A stretch of 64,000 bases of DNA. Source: Ulva prolifera. Lineage: Eukaryota; Chlorophyta; Ulvophyceae; Ulvales; Ulvaceae. The stretch is taken from the NCBI GenBank assembly GCA_023078555.1, contig CM041197.1, positions 7,844,842-7,908,841 of the forward strand, in the 5' to 3' direction. The notes beneath the pieces were generated by a model, which was not told the origin of the DNA, searched no databases, and worked only from the letters and a program-made list of their open reading frames with translations. Shown piece by piece: positions 22,781 through 34,100 of the stretch; position 1 is the stretch's first letter; each line of letters begins with the position of its first letter. The translations under genes and the position numbers were made by a program.

Positions 22781-23405
22781 CCACTTGCGTGTCCAGTACA
22801 GTATGCAGCTGTTCTGTCCATGCCTGGTGACCTGCAGCCATATCGCACCAGCGCAGGCGCATGAACTGCATGCCCTCATTCTGCACCAGAGCAGCTTTAT
22901 GACAGTCGCGCTGCACAGTTGCATTGAAGCTATCATTGAGGCACAGGCCATACTGCCTAGGCTTGTGCTCATGATCAATGCCATCTAATTCTATCACGAT
23001 TAGCTGTCCGATTGCTGTGGCATGCAAAGGTATCAGAACAACATCACATCTTGTGCCATGCAACGGTAGCTGCACGCAGATCACGTACGCTTCAGTTCTA
23101 GCATGCACAATTCTCTTTACCTGTTCTAGCATCAAGCACTCTTGCCTGTTTCTACCACCCTGTTGCTCACACACACTGCATTTATATTTTCCATCCTTGC
23201 GTAGCTGCGCACACGTATACTCCTTGGACCTGACCAACAGGCAGCCACAAGCGGCTGCTGCGACAGGTACAAGGTCTCCTGTTTGAAAATCCCACCATCT
23301 CCTGGGAGGTGTGTCCCTGTTCAGGACCAGCCAGAATGGCCTGGGTAAGTCCACAATGAAGCCTCTTGCATTTCCTTGCTGCAATAGCTGACCCTGCACA
23401 ACCAC
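22773..23405 (-). CDS. PD-(D/E)XK nuclease (DUF559/Vsr-like) with Cys-rich zinc-ribbon-like region, unit 1
   Basis: This is an open frame of 210 codons. Residues about 50-90 are Cys-rich (CGC, then YTC, then YKCSVC, then EC), suggesting a zinc ribbon, preceded by an aromatic RRWWDF. The C-terminal half has the order seen in DUF559/Vsr-like nucleases: RCDVVL (Asp about 121), LIVIELDGIDHE (Glu 139, Asp 141, His 145), QRDCHKAAL (Asp 167, Lys 170), EG (Gly 178), MRLRW. The fold is inferred from this motif order. There is no ATG near the start: the frame opens at a stop about 20 codons upstream and the first usable codon is GTG, so a 5' exon ending at the AG before 23391 is possible. It is convergent with P1 (8-bp overlap) and back to back with the coiled-coil gene. 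Its likely role is DNA cleavage, perhaps for mobility. Confidence 0.65.
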   Translation of the reverse strand: MVVQGQLLQQGNARGFIVDLPRPFWLVLNRDTPPRRWWDFQTGDLVPVAAAACGCLLVRSKEYTCAQLRKDGKYKCSVCEQQGGRNRQECLMLEQVKRIVHARTEAYVICVQLPLHGTRCDVVLIPLHATAIGQLIVIELDGIDHEHKPRQYGLCLNDSFNATVQRDCHKAALVQNEGMQFMRLRWCDMAAGHQAWTEQLHTVLDTQVVR

Positions 23406-24510
23406 ATGCAGACTCAGGATGGCAGGGAGTCAGAGGGTCTGGTGAAGGCTGAATTCCAGGCTGTGATGCAATATTTAATCGTGCCTCTCATACAGAAGGA
23501 GGTGCAGAGGCTGGTGGATACCAATGCACCCACGTTTTCAGGAAAACCCATCAAGGACATTGTAGAGGAGTGGAGAGAAAAGCTGCAAGGGGCCTACCAC
23601 TGTCTGACACAGCAGCATTGGGTCTGTGATTGCCCCAGCCCCAAGCAGGTGAAGGAGGCAATGCAGAATATACAAAAAAGAGAAGCTGAAGCCAAAGAAG
23701 CAGAAGACCTTGCTGCTGATGCACCAGCAACCCTGGCTGCAGCAGAAACTGCATTGGCGGAGGCACAACAACACCTTGCATCATTATCTACACAGTCTGC
23801 AGTGTGTACAACAGAATTCTCACAGGCTGTGAGAGGGGTGTGGGCTGCCGACGCAGCAAAGAGCAAGGCAGAAGAGGAGGCACCGAAAGCAGATGCTGTT
23901 GCAAATGCTGCTGCAGAAGCACTTGCCAAAGCAAAGATGGAGATGCAGGAGCTTTTCAGTGCATGGGTGCCAACATTTATGCCATTCTTTCTGTCTATGG
24001 ACAACTGCAGGTCATACAGCTTGTACGAGGGCTGCAGCAAAGACAGATTGGTGCATGTGATGCCCCTCCTACAGGTGCCCTACCCCAACCTCATGACATC
24101 CACCAGTGTGACATGCAATGTGCGTAGTGGCAGCGATTTAGGCTTGGATGATGCCTGTGCAGATGGTTGCCATCCCTCCCCATGCTCATGACATCCACCA
24201 ATGTCCTGAGCATGCTATTGGAGCTACAAAGGGATTTGTGACAAACTACATACGTCGTCATGTTGCGTCAATGAAGAAAATGAGTGACACAGAGCTGCAG
24301 CAACTGGTGAGAGAAGGGGCAGCACAATATACAGCTCAAAGCTGGAGAGAGAATATGGACAGGCTGATGCAGTGCTTACGGCTCATATCTGCGCCTACAG
24401 ATGAGTGGGTCACTGTGACGCATCATGCGGGGGCAAGTAGTGCTAAGCGGCGCATGACTGAAAAACGCAGGGGCACGGATGGTAATTATTGCTACCCAGA
24501 CTTCAGCTAG
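23406..24510 (+). CDS. Array coiled-coil protein (about 338 aa, two exons), unit 1
   Basis: ATG at 23406. Exon 1 runs to 24074, the intron is 24075-24162 (88 nt; begins GTGCCC, ends TGTGCAG) and exon 2 is 24163-24510; both joins are phase 0. Unspliced, the first frame would stop at 24191. The N-terminal 85 residues are globular, with WVCDCPSPK at the end. Residues about 88-190 are an Ala/Glu/Lys-rich coiled coil (EAEAKEAEDLAADAPA and more). The C-terminal exon is basic, with NYIRRHVASMKKMSDTEL and AKRRMTEKRRG. I recognise no family. Its start abuts the nuclease ORF on the other strand, so the two may share a promoter. The basic, coiled-coil layout could suit a DNA-binding or structural role, but that is a guess. 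Confidence 0.6.
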
Positions 24511-24850
24511 ATGGTAAGAGAATGGCAATAGGCACTCTGCTAACGCGAATGAACACATTAGCTAATTATACGGGTGTTGTGGTGGAAGCATACCGGTAAA
24601 TCTGCAGGATCGACGATCATCCCTGTCCAACCGCCTCGGTGCCACGGCCTGCCCTGCCGGCGCACAGTCCTGTATATCGTCCGAGATCTCCTGCACATCG
24701 CTCTAAAATTAAACCTTTACACCAGTTGTATATGCCTAATCGCATGTGATCGCCCTGAGCCTGCTCCTATTGACGACGACACTCAACGAGCACGAGCGGA
24801 TAGAGAGAAACAGATCGTGCCACGAGAACAGGTACCACACACTTCAGGCT

Positions 24851-25036
24851 ATGGAACAACTGAATCGCTGTGCGTGCATGAGTTCAGCGGCCGCGATAGT
24901 TCAACGATTCACACGAAAACAGCGTGGCAAAGCCCACGCTCAGGCAAAAATCAAGCTAACCATCGACACGCGAATTCGGTCCTGGGCAGATGCACATCAT
25001 TGTATATGCTTCGCCCATTCTAAAGGCATACAGTGA
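24851..25036 (+). CDS. Small basic ORF crossing the unit 1/unit 2 boundary (61 aa)
   Basis: From the ATG at 24851 the frame reads MEQLNRCACMSSAAAIVQ then RFTRKQRGKAHAQAKIKL and ends FAHSKGIQ. The segment VQRFTRKQRGK resembles an IQ-type or basic helix. The preceding CTTCAG could be a splice acceptor, so this may instead be a terminal exon. It spans position 24941, where one unit meets the next, so it exists only where two units are joined and is truncated at the left edge of the array. An overlapping frame of 149 codons (24574-25023) is also open. Coding status is uncertain. Confidence 0.35.
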   Translation: MEQLNRCACMSSAAAIVQRFTRKQRGKAHAQAKIKLTIDTRIRSWADAHHCICFAHSKGIQ

Positions 25037-25979
25037 TGACGTTGAGGTTGTGCTATGATGCTCATGGCCTGTGGACTCACAAATGCGTGCAATGGGTGTG
25101 CTGCCCGAATTTTCAGCACGCATGAATGGCAGCACATACTAGACATATAGCAGCTCGGTGCTCGCAGCCCGGAATTGCCCGGCCTTTTGACAAACTGTCA
25201 CACCTGCTCCTGTCTCTCCACTGTGACGCTGCTTCGTCTACTTGTGCAAGGATCACAGTAACACCGACATCAACAATCACATCACTCAGCAATATTTTCA
25301 CACAGTCAAGCGAGGCACTACAGCGGCCGCGATCGCAACAGAATGCAGCAACACGCTATTGCTGCTATGTGCTACAAGGGCAGCTATAGCCCACCATATC
25401 ATGCTCTACAAAGTGCTGTGAATTTGGGCGCCCGTTTTGCACATCCCTGTTCGCCCGCCCCAGCCATCGCTGCGGATCGGGCGTGCCCTCGCAATTTTCA
25501 CGCGGTGTTTACAAGTTCTCCCCTGCTCTGTGGTGGCTTGGGGTGCGCTGTGCACGCCTGCTGGCTGCTCTGCTACTCATTTGGCCCAACCTATGGATTC
25601 TCGATGGTTAGCTTCCATTCTAGCCGAGCCTGGGTGCCACCCTGAGCACCATGGCCTCAGCTACAGGCCATTTGCGTTGCGGCCTGCTTCAAACTCATTA
25701 GGTATGGATGATGTATCTGCACCGGTGATGCTACGGAAAATTCTTCACTGAATTCTTTTCACGGACTGGATAGCATGTACGTGTCCACCGGGGACACATG
25801 CTAGTACTGCAGGCATTTGCATTAAGCCCTGGACGTAACACAGCATAAACGATGTGCGAAATGGCTGCAAGCATGACAAATTGCAGCGTGTGATGTCGGC
25901 TTTGACTGCTGTGTCGCATACCGCACCTTCGGCAACGCACCAGGCGCTCGTGGCAGCATGCATCGTCACTGTTGCAAAT

Positions 25980-27551
25980 ATGGCTCCGTCGTACAAACGG
26001 CTGAGCGCTAGAACTCGATCTCATCTCGTGAATATCGTTTCAAGTTTCTTGAACGAGGACGACTTGAAAAAGGCATCAAAAGGCGCATTCGAGAAGGAGA
26101 ATTTCCTCAGCGATACCGGGAAAAAACAATATCGCCAGTCCCCGATCTCCAGTGCCGTGGCTCTGATTTGTAATGACGCTGAACTCCTCGAACAGTTGGA
26201 GTTTCCATCGCAGCAGCCAGTTTCAGAGAAGGTGACGGTGTCTGTCAAGAATGCATGTGCCTATTGGTTCTGGCAGGTCGCAAAGTGCAAGCGTCAAAGC
26301 TTCCAAGACAAGCCCCGCAGAACAAAAGCCGACTGGAATTTACACTACAACGACTTTCAGATCTTGGGGCACTTGTTGACGACCGTGGAGTGGCTGGACT
26401 CGCAACGCAATTGGCGACGTTATGGCAGTCTCGAGCACATGCTGCAGGATGGGTTGCACATACTGGAGACGGGCGTGGGCGTCTCGAGCGAGAAGCTGGT
26501 GGAGCTGCAGCTCCACGTGGATGAACTGAGACGCATCAAGGAGAAAGCAACTGGTCGTGCACATGATAACCTGGACATACTGCTCCCCCGTGTCTGCGCG
26601 AAGTGCAGGTGCAGCACCGAACCCAGACGTCGCACCTGTAGCCATCCTCTGGTGGCGCACGTAGCCATCCTCTGGCGCAACATGCATGTGTTGTCTTGGG
26701 GCACATGTGGACATCCTCTGGGGCACATGTATAGTGTGCATGCATGCTGGTGGTGATGCAGGCTCAAGATGTCCAAGGAGCAGTTCAAGTGCCCACGGGA
26801 GTACTCAAAAGCTGTAGAGTGTGCAAGGACGTGGCGCGGGCTCGAACCAATGCTATGCTACTTCTTCGCCAAAACGTATCCGAAAAGCAACGGCAAGATC
26901 AGCAGGTACACTGCAGCGTGGGAGAAGCATCTGATGTTGTCGCACGTTCCGGATGTGAGCGACGACATGCAAAAATCAGAATTTGCAGCTGTGGGCGACG
27001 TCAGATGTGCCTGGGACAAGTTCATAACACATGCCACAGCTGCGGGCCTGTACGTCTTACGCAGGACCACCTCGGTGTTCGATCTGCAGTGGTACATGGA
27101 CGGGTTCACGGTGTATCACTGCCGAGCTAACGATGCCATCGGTAACATTGTATTCGTGAGGAGGGGAGAATGCCTGCCAGTATACGTTCATGAGGACTGT
27201 GGCCAGTCTCCCGCATCAAAGCAAGTTTCGAAGCAGCACTACTTCCTGGTTGTGGGGCCAGGGGGGGTGCTTGTTTGTTGTGCGATGAGGAGTGCCACCA
27301 CACTCTCGCACGAGGGCCAGAGCTCCAGTCCTGCGAAGCGAAAGGCAGACGACCAATTCGAGTTCTGGTACGACTTGATCCCCAAGATGTTGGCCCCTGG
27401 AGACCTGGGTGATGAGGACCTGGAAGAAGTTCGCTGCCGAATGGCTGGCACGAGATGGGTGGTGTGCTCCCCTGTACATGTGTGGATACCAGGCAACATT
27501 GTATATGGCAGGACAATACGCATTGTGTTGTTTGTTTTACAAGCTACCTGA
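25980..27551 (+). CDS. Array protein P1, unit 2 (472 aa, two exons), function unknown
   Basis: I choose the ATG at 25980 (MAPSYKRLSARTRSHL); the open frame before it starts only with GTG. Exon A runs to 26608 and ends AAG TGC AG. The intron 26609-26761 (153 nt) starts GTGCAG, ends GATGCAG and contains short repeats of CCATCCTCTGG. Exon B, 26762-27551, restores the frame, giving CAKCR followed by LKMSKEQFKCPREY. The joined coding length is exactly 473 codons. The N-terminal third is basic (about residues 1-30). Exon A has a helical stretch, KLVELQLHVDELRRIKEK, and the junction creates a CxxC-containing patch that may bind metal. I recognise no family. It overlaps the nuclease ORF tail to tail by 8 bp. 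The spliced model is inferred from phase and consensus only. Confidence 0.6.
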
Positions 27552-28176
27552 CCACTTGCGTGTCCAGTACAGTATGCAGCTGTTCTGTCCATGCCTGGTG
27601 ACCTGCAGCCATATCGCACCAGCGCAGGCGCATGAACTGCATGCCCTCATTCTGCACCAGAGCAGCTTTATGACAGTCGCGCTGCACAGTTGCATTGAAG
27701 CTATCATTGAGGCACAGGCCATACTGCCTAGGCTTGTGCTCATGATCAATGCCATCTAATTCTATCACGATTAGCTGTCCGATTGCTGTGGCATGCAAAG
27801 GTATCAGAACAACATCACATCTTGTGCCATGCAACGGTAGCTGCACGCAGATCACGTACGCTTCAGTTCTAGCATGCACAATTCTCTTTACCTGTTCTAG
27901 CATCAAGCACTCTTGCCTGTTTCTACCACCCTGTTGCTCACACACACTGCATTTATATTTTCCATCCTTGCGTAGCTGCGCACACGTATACTCCTTGGAC
28001 CTGACCAACAGGCAGCCACAAGCGGCTGCTGCGACAGGTACAAGGTCTCCTGTTTGAAAATCCCACCATCTCCTGGGAGGTGTGTCCCTGTTCAGGACCA
28101 GCCAGAATGGCCTGGGTAAGTCCACAATGAAGCCTCTTGCATTTCCTTGCTGCAATAGCTGACCCTGCACAACCAC
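27544..28176 (-). CDS. PD-(D/E)XK nuclease with Cys-rich zinc-ribbon-like region, unit 2
   Basis: This is the unit 2 copy of the nuclease ORF, with the same 210-codon frame and the same predicted protein as in unit 1, including IELDG and DCHKAAL. Its neighbours are P1 (convergent, ending at 27551) and the coiled-coil gene (divergent, starting at 28177), the latter interrupted here by the Copia element. Confidence 0.65.
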   Translation of the reverse strand: MVVQGQLLQQGNARGFIVDLPRPFWLVLNRDTPPRRWWDFQTGDLVPVAAAACGCLLVRSKEYTCAQLRKDGKYKCSVCEQQGGRNRQECLMLEQVKRIVHARTEAYVICVQLPLHGTRCDVVLIPLHATAIGQLIVIELDGIDHEHKPRQYGLCLNDSFNATVQRDCHKAALVQNEGMQFMRLRWCDMAAGHQAWTEQLHTVLDTQVVR

Positions 28177-31100
28177 ATGCAGACTCAGGATGGCAGGGAG
28201 TCAGAGGGTCTGGTGAAGGCTGAATTCCAGGCTGTGATGCAATATTTAATCGTGCCTCTCATACAGAAGGAGGTGCAGAGGCTGGTGGATACCAATGCAC
28301 CCACGTTTTCAGGAAAACCCATCAAGGACATTGTAGAGGAGTGGAGAGAAAAGCTGCAAGGGGCCTACCACTGTCTGACACAGCAGCATTGGGTCTGTGA
28401 TTGCCCCAGCCCCAAGCAGGTGTGTTAGAAAGGCTATCCTTCGTCAGGTCAGACACGCAGTCCTTACGTCAAGTCAGGAGACCAACATCTCATACCTGCT
28501 GCGCACAGAGGTAGAACCAGAGAGATGCACGGGGAGACAGAGTACAGCCAGTACCGTGAAACAGTAAGAATAATGGTTACAGCTCTCCAGTGTGCACAGC
28601 CATATATGCACACTGAATAGTCAAGATTACGGCGGGAGATCCTCGCAGGATCTCCCTCACTACTCCGGGACAATCCGGCTGGCGGCTTACCCCTACACAT
28701 GATCCGCGGATCATCCGTGCATGGGTGCACCTGTCACCACGCTGCTGCCCGCAGGCGCATGCATTGTGACACTCCCCCATAAACCCAACTAAGTCTCCAC
28801 TAGCTGGAGTTTATTACGAACTTCCTGCAAGGCAGGTCCGGGCAGCACTTTGGTAAACACATCCGCTAACTGATCAACAGTGCCTACCCATGCTACCTTA
28901 AGTTCATCCATCTGGACGTATTCCCGCACTCGCAAGTGCCGCACACGAATGTGCTTGGATCTGTCAGTGGACACAGCATTCACTGCCAAAATATTGGCAC
29001 TCTTATTATCTCCCCACAGAGTCGGCTTATGTGGGGCAAGCTTCACATCGAGAAGCAATTGCTTCATCCACATGAGCTCGTTGGCTGTTGCGCTCATCGC
29101 AATGAGCTCAGCCTCTGTTGTATCCCCAGCCACTATACTCTGCTTTTTCGAACGCCAGAGAACACAGTTCCCATACACCCGAACAATCATACCAGATACA
29201 CTCTTTAGATCCGCAGAATTCGCAAAATCCGCATCTGAAAAAGCCTCTAGTAAACACCCATGTCCCTCAGAGCCTACAAATTTTATTCCTAGATTTTTCG
29301 TGGACTGCAGGTATCTCAGAACATGTTGCACGGCAGACCAATGTTCCTTCAGACTACTAGACATGTGCCGGGCCAGGGCATGTGCCACATAGCTCAGGTC
29401 AGGTCGTGTCACTCCTGCAATATACTGGATGCTTCCTACAGCACTCATGAACCTGGAATGCTCAGCAGCACTGGCTTTTTCCAGGTCAGGATGCTCTTTC
29501 ACACTCCTTAGCTGTTGCCGCGGCACTAATGGAGTGGGAGATTTACGACAGTCAGACATGCTGTACTTGTCCAGCAAGTTCTGGATTTTGTTACGTTGCG
29601 TCATTGTGATTGTTTTGGCCTTTCGATCGCGCGTGATCTCAGTGCCAAGTGCCCAAGACAGGTCACCTAGATCTCTGCCTTCAAATTTCGTGAGAATGAC
29701 ACTGATGATTTCCTGCAGCCCCGCGGAGCAACTGAAAATGAATAAGTCATCTACCCACAGAAAAATGAGACATCGACCAGTTGTTCTGACATACAGTCCA
29801 GGATCACTTTGTGCGCACACAAATCCCAGTTCAGCCAAGACCTTTACTAAAGCTTTATGCCACTCGCGAGCGGCTTGCTTCAGGCCATACAGTGTTTTAT
29901 GTAATTTCCATACACGTGCTGTCCCGTCTGTGAAGTACGGGGGCTGTTCAACGAAAACCTCTTCCTCCAGGTCACCGTTAAGAAAAGCACACTGTATGTC
30001 TATATGCCTAATCTCCAAATCCTCCTGAGCAGCAATGGACAGCAACACACGCAGTGTCGCGTAACTACCGACAGGGGACCAAGTCTCGAAGAAATCTATC
30101 CCTTCTACCTGAGAAAAACCACGAGCTACATAACGTGCCTTGTAACGCTGAATCTCACCAGCGGGTCCGCGCTTGATCTTGAACACCCACTTGCCCGAGA
30201 TAGCTTTCTTACCCGCAGGCAGATAGCACAACATAAAAGTCCCGTGCTCACCCAGTGCTTCCACCTCCTCCTGCATGGCACGCAGCCAAGCATCCCTGTC
30301 TGGACCCGCGAGTCCTTCCTTCATAGAAGGCAGATCAGGGTCGGAAGGCTTCTGCTTCCTAGCGGCAGCTGCTCTGCGCGACCCACGACGCTGGGCACTG
30401 TGCTGCTCACCAGGCTCCCCATGCTGATGCTTCAGGCCTGCACCGGACACTCCACAGTCAGCCGCGGCTGATGTGTCCTGGTTGCAGCCTGGAGACTTGA
30501 TGTCAGCTACTACTGTTTCACTACTAGCATGATCAGAGCCCGCGGGCTCATGCACAGCAGCTACATCCACAGCCAAAGGAACAAGGCGTCTACGTACAAG
30601 AGGATTGATTTTAATGCGGGGAAGAGCAGCTGGAATGGCTCTTACCTCATCAGGCAAATCAACCCCGACAGCGGCAGAGGGGGCAGCCTGGATCTCTCCC
30701 CCTAATTCGGATCCGGACTCCATCTCAATTTCGTCTGGCTCATCCTCCCAGGAAGGTCTCAGCCCCTCAGCCCCTCGCAGGGGCTTAGCTACTGCTCCCG
30801 CGCCAGATGCTGAGGCCGCAGCCGAATTACTCCCTGATCGAACCCGCTGAGCCTCGCGATTCTGATGAGCCGCAGCCCGTTCATCATCGCTGATGGTGTA
30901 CTCCTCCATCTCATCCGCATCGTCCTCATCATAGATGCCAGGACCGTCGTCGTCATCATCGTCGTCCATGGAATCATCAGACGACAGTGAAGGCATGGGC
31001 AGGACAGATGCAGCTTTGATGCCAGGGTCATGGAGCCGGGCATTGCGAGTCACCACATACTCGACAGTGCGTGCTGGAGGGGCCCCAGATAGGCGCGCCT

Positions 31101-34100
31101 GGCCTGGGACCCGAGGAGGAACTTCAACGTCAGGGTGGGCAGCTGCACGAGCAATCGCACGCGTGCGATGCATGGTGTGCCTGGCCACCTCCGGTGTTTC
31201 CCGCGCAGGGTCACGCCGGAGCACCTCAGCGGAGGAACCTGCGCCAAAACGTGGAGAGTACACTGCCTCATCAGGCAGTGCGTCCTGTCTGAACGTCATG
31301 TCCATGACAGGGACTCTACCATGACCTGGGGGGGCGTGCGAGAATTCACGCAGACGTCGCAGCACTCCCCCATCATGTGTGGAGTCAGTGACGAACGAGG
31401 GGACATCACTGTCAGTCACGCGGACACCCTCGTCATCACCCTCAAAGACAACCTGTAGGGAGTTCGCAAACTCTGCAGGTTCTCTCTTGTCCACAACAGC
31501 GGACGCATCGTACTTACGTACGTGTCGGATCATCTGATCCGTGGTGCACATGATTTGCCGCACCACCACAACCCTACCCCCAGGAACGTCCTGGGCGTAC
31601 ACACGCTGCATGCTGGGCCCCAGCCCAGCACCAACCCAGTATGCTACCATACCCCTCGCGGACAATTTCCGCAAGTGATCATCCCTAGGGTACGCATACA
31701 CCTCAACCCCCCATGGACGCTGCTGCTTCACCAAATCCTGGAACACCTCAACGGAGGTGTCTCTGAAAAAAGACATGTAGGGAATGATATCCCTGTCACA
31801 AGACCTGGTCAAAAACTCGTCCAGTTCTGTCATAGTGAGCAACTCCCACTTGCGCTTCTCCTCCTCCCGCAACTTATCACGTTCGGCCTTTTTCATGCGC
31901 TTATTAGCCCGCTCAGCCTGCTGTACATCCGCAGCTGTATTAGCATCACGCTGAGCTTTCTGGGCTTTCATCATTATTGCCAGTTTGTCATGGTACAGCG
32001 CCGAGCACGGCGTGAGATTGTGACCATGGATGACACTGGCAAGGCATTCAATCCACAGAAACAGAGGAAGACCGCTCGCAAGCAGTACAGCTCGGACCGC
32101 CTCGAAGGCAATACCGATCCTCCGCTCGATCATGCCATTACAGCGATGATCAGCCGTGGGGGTGGTGCGGTGAGTAATGCCACGACGCTGGAGGTAGAGC
32201 TTTAAGGCCTCAACCATGAACTCTCCTCCTTTGTCGGTGTGAAGGATGCGCACACCCGGTTCACCTGGCTTCACCACATTCACCCGAATGCGCTCAATGA
32301 TGTAAGAGATCATGGCCGCAGCCTCACTCTTCTTACGCAGACCGACAATGAAAGTATAACGCGTGAAGGCGCACATCACAAACAAAACATACTTCACACC
32401 GCCGATCCCAACTGGAGTGATGGGACCAGCCAAATCAGCATGCAATTGCTCGCCAGGGTATTTCGCCTGGCCTAAGAGCTCACGATTATTGGCTGAGATT
32501 TTGCCCGCGGGCACTTTGCCAATTCTGCAGCCGTGACAACGATTCCCCATTGGCTCGGGGTCAACTTTCAAATTCAGGTCACCATAAAAATCACTATTTG
32601 ACTGCATCCTTTTTAAGACCCACGTCGACTGATGAAACGACAAATGAGCTAAGAATGCAGGTTCCAACAAGTAAGCATCATGTGGGACCTCAGCTCCCCC
32701 AGCATTGGGACGCTTCAGGTCGATTGCCGCAGCGGCCACATGACACCACTGATTTTGATCTGCCACAACAGAGGTCGGACTGCTCTGGTCAGACCACACC
32801 ACTCCCCTGTTGACAGGATGACCCTCAAGAACAGGCTTCTTGAGGGAACACATTTTGAAAGCAAAGACGCGACAGTTATCCTCATCCAGCTCCTGGTGTT
32901 TGGACGCATCCTCAATACCAGTAGCCATATCTCCGAAACCGGGGACATACAACACACTCCTACGCGTGTCTAAGTAAATCTTCTCGTGACGAAGACCCAT
33001 AGTACTCAGTATGTTGTATGGACACTCAGGGGCATAGTACACACCCGGGATTTCCACATCCAGAGGATGCGTATTCCCATGCTCATCTACATAGGTGCCC
33101 AGGTTCACCTGAATGGTTCCCCTGCCCATAATGGGGATCTTGCCTGGTCCCGCGGGATTGGCAGTTCTCTGGCACGGACCATACTCAGTGAACATGTCGC
33201 GATTGCCAACAATGTGAATGTCAGAACCACTATCAATGATAAAATTCCATGGTGCTAATGCATCATGATCCGGGAACTCTTCAGGCAGTTCTACAGCACA
33301 AACATCTTTGGCCGCGGCCTGTTTGCGCTGGGGGCAGTTCGCACGCAAGTGTCCCTTCTTCTTGCAGAAGAAGCAGGTCCTGGTCTCCTCGCGAGGAGCC
33401 TTGCCAGCGTCAAGCGCGGCGACCGCAGGACCGTCGCCTCGCTGCTGATTGCGCCAGCCTTGGCCTGGTTTGCCCGCGGGCGGTCCAGACCTAGCCTGCA
33501 GCCGCTGCTGCTTGAGCAAATCAGCATGCTCAGTCAAACGTGCAATGATGACATGGGGGGAGGAGTGTTGGACTTCGCCGCGCACGGCATTGAACTCCTC
33601 CCCCACTTCTAAAAGTTTTAATCGGAGCCATCGCTGGCCCACATCGGCACCTAGTGCCTCCAATTGAGTGTACACACTCATCACTTCACCACAATAAGAC
33701 CCAACGTCTCTATTGCGCTGTGACAAAGAGTTGAAGCGACTCCACAGTCTGTGGATCTCGGCTTCAGTGCTAGGCCTATACTTTGCAGTAAGATAGGCCC
33801 ATGCCTCACACAGATGTGACATGCGATAGACAGTGGTCCTATCCGCGTCAGGCAAAGACATGAGGACTTGAGTCCTTGCTCTAGCGTGGACACGCTGTTC
33901 GTCCGCGGACGGTGCGTGCTGCAACAGATGATCTAACTCGAACTGTCCTAACCACAGAAAGACTTTCTGCTCGTACGCAACGAAGCTTTCGGTCTTAAAA
34001 TTCCATTCAGGCAATTTTCCTTTAGACAAATCAGGCTCGTTACGTCCCCGAGATGCACGCAGTGCTTCGGTCAACGTCTCGAGCGTAATGAATGACTCAG

